A DNA stretch of 64,000 nt, from NCBI RefSeq assembly GCF_009696145.1, contig NZ_VUMO01000002.1, forward strand, positions 124,001 through 188,000. Direction: 5' to 3'. A program made the translations under genes and the position numbers. The stretch is from Pseudoramibacter porci. Its GTDB lineage: Bacteria > Bacillota > Clostridia > Eubacteriales > Eubacteriaceae. The notes under the pieces were generated by a model. It did not search any database and was not told the origin of the DNA. It saw only the letters and a program-made list of their open reading frames with translations. Shown one piece after another: positions 33,220 through 42,119 of this stretch. Each line of letters starts with the position of its first letter. The first letter of the stretch is position 1.

Positions 33220-34407
33220 TCAAAGAAGGTTTAAATCAATGCGATATGTATTTTTATGGCCATCTTTCTCCAAGACAATTGGATACCCTGATTGTATAAG
33301 GCGGTTTATATTGCGCTTAATGGTCTGTGGATTCTTTTCCATAAGAATAGCAAGTTCCTGTGCAGTGAAAGGCATAATCGAAAACAATGCATTCTGGACT
33401 AAATAGAACAAAAGCCTTTTCTGCTCATTATTTATATCATATTCCTTGATCATATCAGAATATTTATTCAGCAACTCCGTTCCGCCTTGTACTTTATCCA
33501 AAATTTCATCGATTGAATCATTGATGATCTCCATAAAAGTTAAGACAAATGGTGTAATATCGCCTGAATTTATTTTATCATTGCATGTTTCAAAAGCATC
33601 ATAATAACGTTTTTTCCTTTTTTGGATGATATAAGACAAGTGATATGAGATGATGCTGTCAAAGGACTGCGATAAGAGATAACTGCTAATAAAGCGGTTC
33701 AATCGTCCATTGCCGTCATAAAACGGATGGATGTAACCAATATAATAATGTAAAATAGAGATTTTAATACACGCGGGAATATTCAATTTTAAAACGGATA
33801 GTGCCTGATCCATTGATTGAATAATTGCTTCTTCTCCTGAAATACCAGTATGAATGGTTTCTCCACTTGCATCAACAACGTAGACATCTTTCATTCGGAA
33901 TATTTGGCCATCCGGGAAATCTGCTTCGTTAATTTCCGGCAAGATAATCTCATCATATAATGCCCGAATATCCTGTGCAGAGGACAAAGAGATCATTTCA
34001 TCTGAATTAAATTTAACGTACTTGTTTACAATTGAGGAAAAACGTGTATAATTATCCACTTCTCCTGTAGTCTGCAGAAGATCATAAGCTTTCTTTATTT
34101 CCTTCTGGGTACTACGAACTCCCTCAATGTCATTGGAATAATGAATTTCATCAATTAAGCAACTGATTGCGTAGAGTTCTTTAGCCGATCTCGGCAAAGC
34201 GTTATATAAATTTGATATTTTTGTTTCTTTTTTATTAATTGTTTCAATTAAATTTATCGCATTTATATCTGGAACATAAAAAGAAGGTTGATGGTGAATC
34301 ATAAGTGGTAATTGAACCGTTTCAAGGCTATTTGCCCGATGATCCTTCTCAGTTTTGTAATGATCTTTATCTTCGTACCATATGGATTTAAGTGTCCGAT
34401 ATTTCAT
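33220..34407 (-). CDS. Fic-domain protein with N-terminal inhibitory helix and C-terminal winged helix
   Basis: The 395-aa protein has a complete Fic active site HPFYDGNGRLNR (227-238), where the histidine attacks and the DGN holds the nucleotide phosphates; such enzymes usually AMPylate a Ser, Thr or Tyr of a target protein. SNDIEG at 91-96 fits the [ST]xxxE[GN] inhibitory helix, so this is a self-inhibited (class II) Fic. The C-terminal ~80 residues look like a winged helix (QNALFSIMPFTAQELAILMEKNPQTIKRNINRL), suggesting DNA binding. It is AT-rich compared with the chromosome and lies behind three tandem palindromes. Its target is unknown. Confidence 0.9.
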   Translation of the reverse strand: MKYRTLKSIWYEDKDHYKTEKDHRANSLETVQLPLMIHHQPSFYVPDINAINLIETINKKETKISNLYNALPRSAKELYAISCLIDEIHYSNDIEGVRSTQKEIKKAYDLLQTTGEVDNYTRFSSIVNKYVKFNSDEMISLSSAQDIRALYDEIILPEINEADFPDGQIFRMKDVYVVDASGETIHTGISGEEAIIQSMDQALSVLKLNIPACIKISILHYYIGYIHPFYDGNGRLNRFISSYLLSQSFDSIISYHLSYIIQKRKKRYYDAFETCNDKINSGDITPFVLTFMEIINDSIDEILDKVQGGTELLNKYSDMIKEYDINNEQKRLLFYLVQNALFSIMPFTAQELAILMEKNPQTIKRNINRLIQSGYPIVLEKDGHKNTYRIDLNLL

Positions 34408-34444
34408 AATATTTTTTCTTCCCTTTTACCATGATATTTCACTT

Positions 34445-34560
34445 AAATCGTCACAGTTGTTTTTTATCCGTGACACTTTCGGTCAAATCGTCACAGTTAT
34501 TTCTCTAACCGTGACATTTTCGGTCAAATCGTCACAGTTATTTCTCCAACTGTGACATGT
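34445..34560. repeat. Three tandem 40-41-bp repeats, each a GTCACAG...CYGTGAC palindrome
   Basis: Palindromes at 34450-34474, 34490-34515 and 34531-34556 each pair GTCACAGTT with AACYGTGAC or a near match, joined by the common linker TTTCGGTCAAATC. The spacing is 40 and 41 bp, close to four helical turns, as for a row of operator sites. The array lies 40-150 bp upstream of the fic start. Confidence 0.85.
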
Positions 34561-34587
34561 TTTCCTTTTCGAATCATGAACATATAT

Positions 34588-34619
34588 AAAAAAAGCGCTA
34601 GACCGTTTCGGTCTAACGC
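34588..34619 (-). terminator. Terminator of tRNA-Lys
   Basis: GCGTTAGACC pairs with GGTCTAGCGC (one wobble) around GAAAC, then T7 on the minus strand, 12 nt past the tRNA end. Confidence 0.88.
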
Positions 34620-34630
34620 ATACTCTCAAA

Positions 34631-34707
34631 TGGTGGGCCATCAGGGACTCGAACCCTGGACACCCTGATTAAGAGTCAGGTGCTCTAGCCAACTGAGCTA
34701 ATGGCCC
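34631..34707 (-). tRNA. tRNA-Lys (anticodon CTT)
   Basis: The 77-nt cloverleaf begins GGGCCATTAGCTCAGTTGG, has anticodon stem CCTGA/TCAGG with loop CTCTTAA (anticodon CTT), T-arm GGGTTCGAGTCCC and acceptor end ATGGCCCA with encoded CCA. It reads AAG lysine codons. Confidence 0.97.
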
Positions 34708-34807
34708 TCGCAAATTACTTAGCTATTATAGCAATTTCACATACGCTTTGCAAGGGTTTTTTTAAATTAATTTTCGCCCAGCCGAGAATTCAGCTGGGCG
34801 CCTGCCG

Positions 34808-35674
34808 TTACAATTTAATTTTCTGGCTGATCGCCTTGCCGGTTTCCGTTCCGGCCAGACCGCCAATCCCCGTTTCTTTAATATCGGGATCCATATTTTT
34901 ACCGATGGTGCGCATGGCGTCGATGACTTCGTCCGGCGGAATCTGACTCTTGACGCCGGCCAGAGTCATGTCTGCTGAAATGACCGCGTTGACGGCACCG
35001 AGAGCGTTGCGCTTGACACAGGGCACTTCCACAAGTCCGGCGACTGGATCGCAGGACAATCCCAAAAGCCCCTTGAGCGCCAGGGCCGCCGCGTTGGCAA
35101 TGGCCGCTGCATCGCCGCCGTACAAACTTGTCAGCGCACCGGCCGCCATCGCCGAGGCCGCACCGATTTCCGCCTGGCAGCCACCGGCTGCTCCGGCGAG
35201 AAACGCCCGTTCCCCGATCACGCCGCCGATACCCCCTGCGACGTACAGCGCCTTGACCAGATCATCTTCTGTGAACCCTGCTTGCTCGGCCACAGCGATC
35301 AACACCGCGGGCACCACACCGCAAGAACCGGCCGTCGGTGCCGCGACAATCCGGCGCATACAGGCGTTGGACTCACCGACTTTGAGCGCAATTTCCATGA
35401 CGCGCCCCATCAAATCGCCGCAGATCAGCTTACCGGCTTTCCGCCGTTTTTCAATTTTTGCCCCTTCGCCGCCGACCAGACCGCTGGCGGACGTCCGTCC
35501 CGCGTCGTAATCCGCAACTGAATCGGTCATGGCTTTCAGCGTCGCACGCATGGCCTCAAAGGACTCTTCCGGGTCGACCGCATTTTCCGTGCAGCTGTCT
35601 TCCTGGACAATCTGCCAGAAGGGCTTCCCTGTCTTTTGTTCGGTCTCGATAATATTTTTCAGTGCATCAATCAT
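34808..35674 (-). CDS. sdaAA: L-serine ammonia-lyase, alpha subunit
   Basis: The 288-aa alpha subunit of the iron-sulfur L-serine dehydratase turns L-serine into pyruvate and ammonia. It has the catalytic and cluster-binding pattern of the family: APTAGSCGVVPAV, GGCQAEIGAASAMAAGAL, and the cysteines in LSCDPVAGLVEVPC that hold the 4Fe-4S cluster. The start is ATG 35674 after AAGGAGG, overlapping the sdaAB stop by 8 nt, so the two subunits are coupled. It is followed by tRNA-Lys after about 100 bp. Confidence 0.95.
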   Translation of the reverse strand: MIDALKNIIETEQKTGKPFWQIVQEDSCTENAVDPEESFEAMRATLKAMTDSVADYDAGRTSASGLVGGEGAKIEKRRKAGKLICGDLMGRVMEIALKVGESNACMRRIVAAPTAGSCGVVPAVLIAVAEQAGFTEDDLVKALYVAGGIGGVIGERAFLAGAAGGCQAEIGAASAMAAGALTSLYGGDAAAIANAAALALKGLLGLSCDPVAGLVEVPCVKRNALGAVNAVISADMTLAGVKSQIPPDEVIDAMRTIGKNMDPDIKETGIGGLAGTETGKAISQKIKL

Positions 35675-36383
35675 GCGTGCCTCCTTGACGATTGGTTTGA
35701 ATCCGATCATCCGCAATGTCTTCCAGTAAGCTTAAATACGTCACCTTTTCGACGCCCTCCAGCTTTTTAAGCCATGTGAGCGCGCCAGCCGGCACTTCCT
35801 GATCGCATTCCAAGACCATGACCGCGTGGCCGCCTCGGCCAGAGCGGTAAAGCTGCATCGTCGCGATATTGACCAATTTGTGCGCCAGCATGGACGTGAC
35901 CTCTGAGACGTGCCCCGGCTGGTCGAGATTGTGGACAATGAGCGTCGGATAATCCCCCGAGAAATTAGCGGTCAGGTGGTCCAGCTCCTGAATGACAATG
36001 CGGCCGCCGCCAATGGAGGACGCCACGATCTCAAGCCGTTTATCGTTCACCCCGGTCAGCTCCAGCTTCGCCGAGTTGGGGTGGGCGTCATCCCCGAGAT
36101 CTGCTTCGTAGAAATCAAAGTCCAAGCCAATCGTGCGTGCGATGTCGAAAGCATCTGGAATCCCCATATCGTCCACATCCATCCCGAGGAGTCCAGCGAT
36201 CAGCGCCTTGTCGGTGCCGTGTCCCCGCCCAGTGGCTAAAAACGAGCCGTATAGCCCGATGTGGGCGGCCGCAACGTTCTCACCGAGCAGGCGCCGACTG
36301 ACCTTGCCGATGCGCACGGCCCCAGCCGTATGCGAACTCGAGGGGCCGACCATCACCGGCCCGATAACATCCATGACGTTCAT
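35667..36383 (-). CDS. sdaAB: L-serine ammonia-lyase, beta subunit
   Basis: The 238-aa beta subunit shows the serine dehydratase beta pattern GPVMVGPSSSHTAGAVRIG and GRGHGTDKALIAGLLG, then a C-terminal ACT-like regulatory domain (about 150-225, TLIVHNLDQPGHVSEVTSML). It partners with sdaAA for anaerobic serine breakdown. The SD is AGAAGGGA. It is the first gene behind a promoter and a structured leader at 36425-36490, which may control the operon by attenuation. Confidence 0.94.
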   Translation of the reverse strand: MNVMDVIGPVMVGPSSSHTAGAVRIGKVSRRLLGENVAAAHIGLYGSFLATGRGHGTDKALIAGLLGMDVDDMGIPDAFDIARTIGLDFDFYEADLGDDAHPNSAKLELTGVNDKRLEIVASSIGGGRIVIQELDHLTANFSGDYPTLIVHNLDQPGHVSEVTSMLAHKLVNIATMQLYRSGRGGHAVMVLECDQEVPAGALTWLKKLEGVEKVTYLSLLEDIADDRIQTNRQGGTHD

Positions 36384-36424
36384 ACTGATTTCCCTTCTAT
36401 GCGCTCATTTACCATTATTGATAA

Positions 36425-36490
36425 CATAAAAAACGCACTGGTCCACCTTTTCGAGAAAATTGCCCGCTTTGGCAAACCGTGCGTTTCGCT
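36425..36490 (-). promoter_or_regulatory. Structured leader/attenuator of the serine dehydratase operon
   Basis: On the minus strand AAACGCAC-GGT pairs with ACC-A-GTGCGTTT, enclosing two small hairpins (TTGCC/GGGCAA and TTTTC/GAAAA), and is followed by T6. This makes a three-way-junction terminator about 60 nt after the promoter and 40 nt before sdaAB. Part of it (GGTGGACC) recalls a T-box, but one base is missing and no specifier stem is visible. The ligand, if any, is unknown. Confidence 0.6.
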
Positions 36491-36553
36491 TTTTAATTTT
36501 TCATGACGACCTGTCCCCTTCATCCATGGTGACGATCCTTTTTTAATGTTTTT

Positions 36554-36582
36554 ATCTTACTGTTTACAATCCCAATTGTCAA
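36554..36582 (-). promoter_or_regulatory. Promoter of the sdaAB-sdaAA operon
   Basis: On the minus strand TTGACA and TAAGAT are separated by 17 bp. Transcription should begin near 36547. Confidence 0.75.
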
Positions 36583-36625
36583 GAAAGGCGCCGATCTAAA
36601 GATTATGAAAAAATATAATTCCGTA

Positions 36626-36683
36626 TTGACAAATACCCCAAGGCGGTATATAGTGGGACCAATCAAACACCCTGTAGGGGTAT
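36626..36683 (+). promoter_or_regulatory. copA promoter with two CsoR-like copper operators
   Basis: TTGACA (36626-36631) and TATAGT (36649-36654) have 17-bp spacing. Two 17-bp sites, ATACCCCAAGGCGGTAT at 36633-36649 between the hexamers and ACACCCTGTAGGGGTAT at 36667-36683 just past the start point, match the ATACCC-n-GGGTAT form of CsoR operators. No csoR gene is in the window. Confidence 0.75.
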
Positions 36684-36731
36684 TGATGGAATCCAAAGCT
36701 CATGAATAACACGATAGAAAGGATAATCATC

Positions 36732-39329
36732 ATGGCAGAACAATACGATATTACCGGCATGTCCTGTGCCGCATGCCAAAGCCGTGTCGAAAAAGTCGTC
36801 GGCCAATTGCCCGGCGTCGACAGCGTCGCGGTCAGCCTGTTGACTAACTCCATGCGCGTCGAGGGCAGTGCCAGCGAAGCGGACATTGTCAAGGCCGTCG
36901 AAGATGCCGGCTACGGCGCGAAACGCCGGGATTATGCCCAAAACAACCAGGGGATCAGCGCGAGTGCGAAGCTCGCCGCCGAAGAAGCGGCCCTCGAAGA
37001 CAAAACCACCCCGCTGATGGTCCACCGCCTGGCCGCTTCCGTAGCCGTGCTGCTGGTCCTTATGTATTTCTCAATGGGGGTGCACATGTGGCATTGGCCC
37101 GTGCCGGCGTTCATGGTCGGCAACCACGTAGCCATGGGCCTGATGCAGATGCTGTTGACCATCGTGGCCATGATCATTAATCGCAAATTCTTCGTCTCCG
37201 GATTCAAAAGCCTGTTCCACGGCGCACCCAATATGGATTCGCTGATCGCCATCGGTTCCGGCACCGCCTTCGGCTATTCGACCGTCATGCTTTTTTTCAT
37301 GACCTTCGTTCAAGTTCACCAGGGCAGCGGCGCCGCCATGGCCGTCATGAACGACTTTTATTTTGAATCCGCCGCGATGATCCTCACCTTGATCACCATC
37401 GGCAAAACCCTGGAATCCTATTCCAAGGGGCGCACCACCGACGCACTGAAAAGTTTGATGAAGCTCGCGCCGAAAACGGCCAACGTCATCCGAGACGGCG
37501 AAGAAATCACCATCGGTATCGATGACGTCGTAAGCGGCGATATCTTCGTCGTTCGCCCCGGTGAAAACATCCCGGTCGACGGCGTCGTCGTCGAAGGCGC
37601 AAGCGCCGTTAATGAATCCGCCCTGACCGGGGAAAGCATCCCCGTCGACAAGGCAGTCGGCGACGCGGTCACCTCTGCGACACTGAACCAAAGCGGTTTT
37701 CTCAAATGCCGGGCGACGCGGGTCGGCGAAGACACAACCTTGGCGCAGCTCATCCAGATGGTCAGCGACGCCGCTACCACAAAGGCGCCGGTCGCCAAGC
37801 TGGCCGACACGATCTCCGGAGTCTTCGTCCCCGTAGTCATCGCCGTTGCGGCGGCGGTCACGGTCATTTGGCTGATTCTCAGCAGCGGCGACATCGGCCT
37901 GTCGCTCCAAAGAGGGATCACGGTTCTCGTGGTGTCCTGCCCCTGCGCCCTCGGCCTGGCCACGCCCGTCGCCATCATGGTCGGCAACGGCATGGGCGCC
38001 AAGAACGGCATTCTGTTCAAAACGGCAGAATCCCTCCAGGAAACGGGAACGGTGCAAATCGTCGCTTTGGACAAAACCGGCACGATCACCAACGGCGAAC
38101 CGAAGGTCACCGATGTGCTCCCCGCTGAAGGCGTGAGCGCCGAAACGCTGATCGCCAAAGCCGCCGCCCTCGAAAAGAAAAGCGAACATCCGCTGGCCAA
38201 AGCGGTGCTGGCCTACGCAGAAGAGCAACAGACACCATTCAGCGACGTCACAGCATTTACGGCCCTTCCGGGCAACGGGCTGACTGCTGTCTTAAAGGGC
38301 AAAACCCTTTCCGGCGGGAACCGCACGTTTATTGCTTCCGTCACGTCTCTCGACGCCGAGACCACAGCCGCTGCAGAAAAATTGGCCGCACAAGGCAAAA
38401 CGCCGTTGTTTTTCGCTGAAGACGGCCGGCTCCTCGGCATCATCGCCGTGGCCGACACGATCAAGGCGGATTCAGCCGAAGCGATCCGCCAAATGCAGCA
38501 AATGGGCATCCATGTGGTCATGCTCACCGGCGACAACCAGCGAACAGCTGAAGCCATCGGCGCCCAGGCCGGCGTCGACGAAGTCGCCGCCGGGGTTTTG
38601 CCCGAAGGGAAAGAAGCCATTATCCGCGCGCTGCAGCAGCACGGCAAGGTGGCCATGATCGGCGACGGCATCAACGACGCCCCGGCTCTGACCCGCGCCA
38701 ACATCGGTATCGCCATCGGCGCCGGCACCGACGTCGCCATCGACGCGGCCGACGTCGTCCTGATGAAGTCCAACTTGACCGACGCGGCCGCCGCCATCCG
38801 ACTGTCCCGTCAGACTTACCGCGACATCGTCGAAAATCTGTTCTGGGCGCTGATTTACAACGTCCTCTTGATTCCGCTGGCCGCCGGCGCCTACAGCCAT
38901 TGGGGCCTCGCGATGAGCCCGATGTGGGGCGCTGCCGCCATGAGCTGCTCCAGCGTCTTCGTCTGTCTCAATGCCCTGCGGCTGAACCTCTTCAAGGTAT
39001 ACGACACCCGGCACGACAAACCGAAGGCAAACGCCCTGCCTGCCGACACCGTCTTAATCGACAGATCAGAAAAGCCCGAAGCCTCGCCGAAAGCGCAAGC
39101 CGGTGCTGTCGCCAAAGCGACGGTCACCATTGAAGGGATGATGTGCGGCCATTGCGAAGCCACCGTCAAGAAAGCCCTGGAAGCCCTGCCCCAGGTCGAC
39201 GACGCCGTCGTCAGCCACGAAAAGGGCACGGCCGTCATCACTTTGAACGCGCCCATCGACACCTCAACGTTAAAAGCCACCATTGAAGACAAAGACTACA
39301 CCTTCGTCCGCGTCGACAGCGAAGGCTGA
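36732..39329 (+). CDS. copA: Copper-exporting P1B-type ATPase with N- and C-terminal metal-binding domains
   Basis: The 865-aa ATPase exports Cu(I) across the membrane using ATP. The N-terminal HMA domain has GMSCAAC (C12, C15). The membrane core has the ion-site motif CPC (C403-P-C405); the phosphorylated aspartate is D447 in DKTGT; HP and GDGIND motifs follow. A second HMA domain at about 795-865 has GMMCGHC (C805, C808) and looks like a fused CopZ chaperone. The start is ATG 36732, 8 nt after AAAGGA; an ATG ten codons upstream lacks an SD. The upstream operators predict copper induction. Confidence 0.95.
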   Translation: MAEQYDITGMSCAACQSRVEKVVGQLPGVDSVAVSLLTNSMRVEGSASEADIVKAVEDAGYGAKRRDYAQNNQGISASAKLAAEEAALEDKTTPLMVHRLAASVAVLLVLMYFSMGVHMWHWPVPAFMVGNHVAMGLMQMLLTIVAMIINRKFFVSGFKSLFHGAPNMDSLIAIGSGTAFGYSTVMLFFMTFVQVHQGSGAAMAVMNDFYFESAAMILTLITIGKTLESYSKGRTTDALKSLMKLAPKTANVIRDGEEITIGIDDVVSGDIFVVRPGENIPVDGVVVEGASAVNESALTGESIPVDKAVGDAVTSATLNQSGFLKCRATRVGEDTTLAQLIQMVSDAATTKAPVAKLADTISGVFVPVVIAVAAAVTVIWLILSSGDIGLSLQRGITVLVVSCPCALGLATPVAIMVGNGMGAKNGILFKTAESLQETGTVQIVALDKTGTITNGEPKVTDVLPAEGVSAETLIAKAAALEKKSEHPLAKAVLAYAEEQQTPFSDVTAFTALPGNGLTAVLKGKTLSGGNRTFIASVTSLDAETTAAAEKLAAQGKTPLFFAEDGRLLGIIAVADTIKADSAEAIRQMQQMGIHVVMLTGDNQRTAEAIGAQAGVDEVAAGVLPEGKEAIIRALQQHGKVAMIGDGINDAPALTRANIGIAIGAGTDVAIDAADVVLMKSNLTDAAAAIRLSRQTYRDIVENLFWALIYNVLLIPLAAGAYSHWGLAMSPMWGAAAMSCSSVFVCLNALRLNLFKVYDTRHDKPKANALPADTVLIDRSEKPEASPKAQAGAVAKATVTIEGMMCGHCEATVKKALEALPQVDDAVVSHEKGTAVITLNAPIDTSTLKATIEDKDYTFVRVDSEG

Positions 39330-39355
39330 GACCGCAGTAGCTTATCGATCAACCG

Positions 39356-39392
39356 TAAAAAATCCGGCGGGAGACCTCCCGCCGGATTTTTA
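39356..39392. terminator. Bidirectional terminator after copA
   Basis: AATCCGGCGGGAG pairs with CTCCCGCCGGATT around a 2-nt centre (so the effective loop is larger), with A- and T-runs on both sides. Confidence 0.9.
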
Positions 39393-39404
39393 TTTATCTT
39401 CAAG

Positions 39405-41102
39405 TTAATCGAAATTTTTCTCAAAAGCCGGTTTTTCTTCCTCCGGCACGAGGGTGAGGTGCCCCGAACGGGCCACCGCCTGCACCCGGGTTTCCACGTA
39501 GCGCCAGCGCCAACCGATTTTCTGCTGAATGTCTTCGTCGGTCACGTCGGTGTGAATGGTCTCGGGCCCTTGGCTTTCAGCCTGGTGCTGGGCGATCTGC
39601 CCGGCTTCTTTTCGGGCAAAGGCCACCGCCTCATCCTTGTCCTCAAAAAAGACGGACCGGCCGCCGACGTGCGCCACATACCCTTCTGTCGCCTCGTCGG
39701 GACGAACCAGAGCTTCCACACGTTCTTCGATGGCCGCCGTCGCCGCGCCGACAGCGTTGGCCACCTCGAAATGTTCAGGGACAAGAATGTCCCGGTGCAC
39801 GTCCGCTTCGTTTTGAACCAGGGTGTACCAGGTTTTGGCCGGTGCGCCGATGGCAATGACCGGCAGCTTCGCGTCCTCCCCTTCGCTGTAATCCGCTTCG
39901 TTAAAGACCCGCGCCACAATGCGGTCCACCACAAGGGCCTTCGCCTGACTGAGGTAATCCGCCGCGTCTGCTCCAGCGCGCCGGCTCTGAAACTGGAGCG
40001 CGTATTGGGACGCCGCAGTGTCCCACTGGGTCAAACTGCCATCCGCGCAGAGCAAATCGGTCGGCGTTAAATCTTCCTTTGCACCGCCGCGGCAAGCTGG
40101 CGGCACGCGGTGGGTCGTTAAAACCGGCGCCCCGGCGTCGGGATAAATTTCCGTGTCGCCGCCGAGGCCAAAAGTCGAAAGCTTCGCCGAATCTACCTGA
40201 GTCTGCCACTGCCCGACCTTCGCGCCGACTGGCGACAGCGTCAGGCTGTGATGGCGCACCACGCCGGTGTCTGTCGTCGTACCGCCCATGTCGGCAACAA
40301 TACCGCTGTCGGTTTTCGCGAGCACCATCGCGCCGAGAATGCTCGCCGCCGGACCGGACAAAATCGTCTCAATCGGTTTGCTCGCAATGGTCTCGAGACT
40401 CGCAAGCGCCCCGTCACCCTTGACGAGATAAACCGGCGCCGCAATGCCGCGTTCGGCCATGGTTTCGCGCACCGCCTGGACAAATCCCTCGATAATCGGA
40501 ATCAGGCTCGCGTTGAGCACTGTCGTCACCGTCCGGTCGTGATAGCCGAGTTTCGAAGACAACTCATGACCGCAGACCACGGGCATTTTCGAATGACAGC
40601 GGATCACTTTTTTCACCGCAAGCTCGTGGGCGTTGTTGCGCACACTCATCATGCCCGAAACCGCAATGGCTTCCACCTTTGGCAGCATCTGCGTGACCGC
40701 TTTCTCAATTTCGTCCGGATCCATAGGCTCGGTCTCCCGCCCTTTGATGTTGATTTTTCCAGTGATTTGCGCCACTTGATCGGTCGGCAGATCGCCTTTT
40801 GGCCTTGAGCCGATGAGAATCAGCCCCGTCGGGCGTCCCTGCCCCTCGACAATGGCGTTGGTCGCCAGCGTCGTCGACAAGACGACTTTTTCGATTTGAA
40901 TGTCGGACAGCTTTGCGCCGCTCACTGGGCGCAGGCTGTCAATGCTGTGGTGGATGCCGTTTTTAAGATCCTGCCGCGTCGTCGGTGCCATCCCCTTCGC
41001 GACCACGGTCTCGGTCAGCGGGTCGTAGAGTACGGCGTCGGTCGTCGTGCCCCCGGTGTCAATACCGAGGACGCAGGCCGCGGGCTTTTTTTCTTTTGTC
41101 AT
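39405..41102 (-). CDS. Hydantoinase/oxoprolinase-family ATPase-like protein
   Basis: The 565-aa protein has the HyuA/oxoprolinase A pattern: GIDTGGTTTDAVLYD at residues 14-28, VLSTTLATNAIVEGQGRPTGLILIG and a second acetate-kinase-like loop VADMGGTTTDTGVV. The family uses ATP to open cyclic amides such as hydantoins and 5-oxoproline, usually with a HyuB-type partner, which is absent here. Its real substrate is therefore unknown. It begins 24 nt after the nuclease gene on the same strand, with GAAAGGA as SD. Confidence 0.85.
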   Translation of the reverse strand: MTKEKKPAACVLGIDTGGTTTDAVLYDPLTETVVAKGMAPTTRQDLKNGIHHSIDSLRPVSGAKLSDIQIEKVVLSTTLATNAIVEGQGRPTGLILIGSRPKGDLPTDQVAQITGKINIKGRETEPMDPDEIEKAVTQMLPKVEAIAVSGMMSVRNNAHELAVKKVIRCHSKMPVVCGHELSSKLGYHDRTVTTVLNASLIPIIEGFVQAVRETMAERGIAAPVYLVKGDGALASLETIASKPIETILSGPAASILGAMVLAKTDSGIVADMGGTTTDTGVVRHHSLTLSPVGAKVGQWQTQVDSAKLSTFGLGGDTEIYPDAGAPVLTTHRVPPACRGGAKEDLTPTDLLCADGSLTQWDTAASQYALQFQSRRAGADAADYLSQAKALVVDRIVARVFNEADYSEGEDAKLPVIAIGAPAKTWYTLVQNEADVHRDILVPEHFEVANAVGAATAAIEERVEALVRPDEATEGYVAHVGGRSVFFEDKDEAVAFARKEAGQIAQHQAESQGPETIHTDVTDEDIQQKIGWRWRYVETRVQAVARSGHLTLVPEEEKPAFEKNFD

Positions 41103-41126
41103 ATGTTCCTTTCTGTGAATGCGCGT

Positions 41127-42119
41127 TTAAGGTTTGCAAATGCCGCAGGGTGAATACCCTTGATTGATCAAATCGGAGCGTTTGGCATTGACCGTCTGTT
41201 TGTTGGCCTGCGCCATGTGGGCAACGCCGGAGCAATCCGGTTTGTGAAATTTCTTATTCCGTTTATTGATGACGTAAGTCTGAACCGTGTCGTCCTGACT
41301 GCTTGTCGCCGAGGTGTCCGCGGTGCTGCTGTTCGACGGGCTCGCGCTATCCGTGCTCCCGGAACCGTCCGCGCGGGTGTAGCCCGTCGCGTAGTCAATG
41401 GTCACGCCGGGCTCGACGTTGTAGCAATAGACGTTGAACAGAATGCCGTCGCCTTTATCTTCGACGGATTCCCCCTCCATCTGGACGCCGCGGGCCACAA
41501 GTTCGTTGCCCTGGAAAATCGGCGTCACGCGGTAGATCACGTGATGACCGGTTTCCTTGACGTAATCGGCCACCATGTTTTCAAAGGGGAGCATGCCGTC
41601 GACGTTCATCGACCGCGTACCCGTAATCAAGTTCTTTTCGTTGGCGTTTTCGGCCGTCAGCTCGTGGGCGATCAGGTGGCAGCGGTTGTACACCATTTTG
41701 CCGTCCACAAAATCGTAACGCGCGTTGTGCCAGCCCGTCGGTTTGACTTCGCTGATGCTGCCGCGTTTTTCGCCCGCCTTAGGCATGGTGTCCCTGCCGA
41801 TGCAGGCCATCGCAACGCCGCAGCGCCCCAGGCTGTCAAGATCGCTGTAATGCTCGTAGGATTTGGTGGTCAAATCACTGTCGGTAAAGTTCGGCTTGTT
41901 GCCGTTTAGCGCGACGTAGGGGTCCCCCGAATAATTCGGGATTTGGCTCAGATCCGCCGCTGTCTTTGCATTGACCTGGGTCGTGCGCTTCGTGACCGGA
42001 TTTTTCAAATCAAAGGATTGAGATCCCGCCGCGCCGCCACAGCCGGACAACACCAGCACGGCGCTGAGCACAATGCCGACGGCGAGCCGGTGCCAAAAAA
42101 CGTTTGTCTTATTTTTCAT
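41127..42119 (-). CDS. Lipoprotein DNA/RNA non-specific endonuclease
   Basis: The 330-aa product has a lipoprotein signal peptide ending LVLSGC (C27), a nuclease domain (about 55-255) with the His-Me-type centre YNRCHLIAHEL followed by NLITGTRSMNVDG and an asparagine/glutamate segment, a Ser/Thr-rich linker (about 265-285), and a C-terminal Cys/His module (FHKPDCSGVA...YSPCGICKP) seen at the ends of several secreted nucleases. It should sit on the outer face of the membrane and degrade external nucleic acid. The start ATG overlaps the previous stop (ATGA). Hydrolytic activity is inferred. Confidence 0.85.
   Translation of the reverse strand: MKNKTNVFWHRLAVGIVLSAVLVLSGCGGAAGSQSFDLKNPVTKRTTQVNAKTAADLSQIPNYSGDPYVALNGNKPNFTDSDLTTKSYEHYSDLDSLGRCGVAMACIGRDTMPKAGEKRGSISEVKPTGWHNARYDFVDGKMVYNRCHLIAHELTAENANEKNLITGTRSMNVDGMLPFENMVADYVKETGHHVIYRVTPIFQGNELVARGVQMEGESVEDKGDGILFNVYCYNVEPGVTIDYATGYTRADGSGSTDSASPSNSSTADTSATSSQDDTVQTYVINKRNKKFHKPDCSGVAHMAQANKQTVNAKRSDLINQGYSPCGICKP

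Noticed and set aside
23285-34707. Integration of the island into tRNA-Lys with an att duplication
   Set aside because: The tRNA 3' end faces the island, but no copy of its 3' sequence is visible near the recombinase end.
36425-36490. T-box riboswitch upstream of sdaAB
   Set aside because: GGTGGACC resembles the T-box core but lacks one base, the leader is too short, and there is no stem I with a specifier loop.
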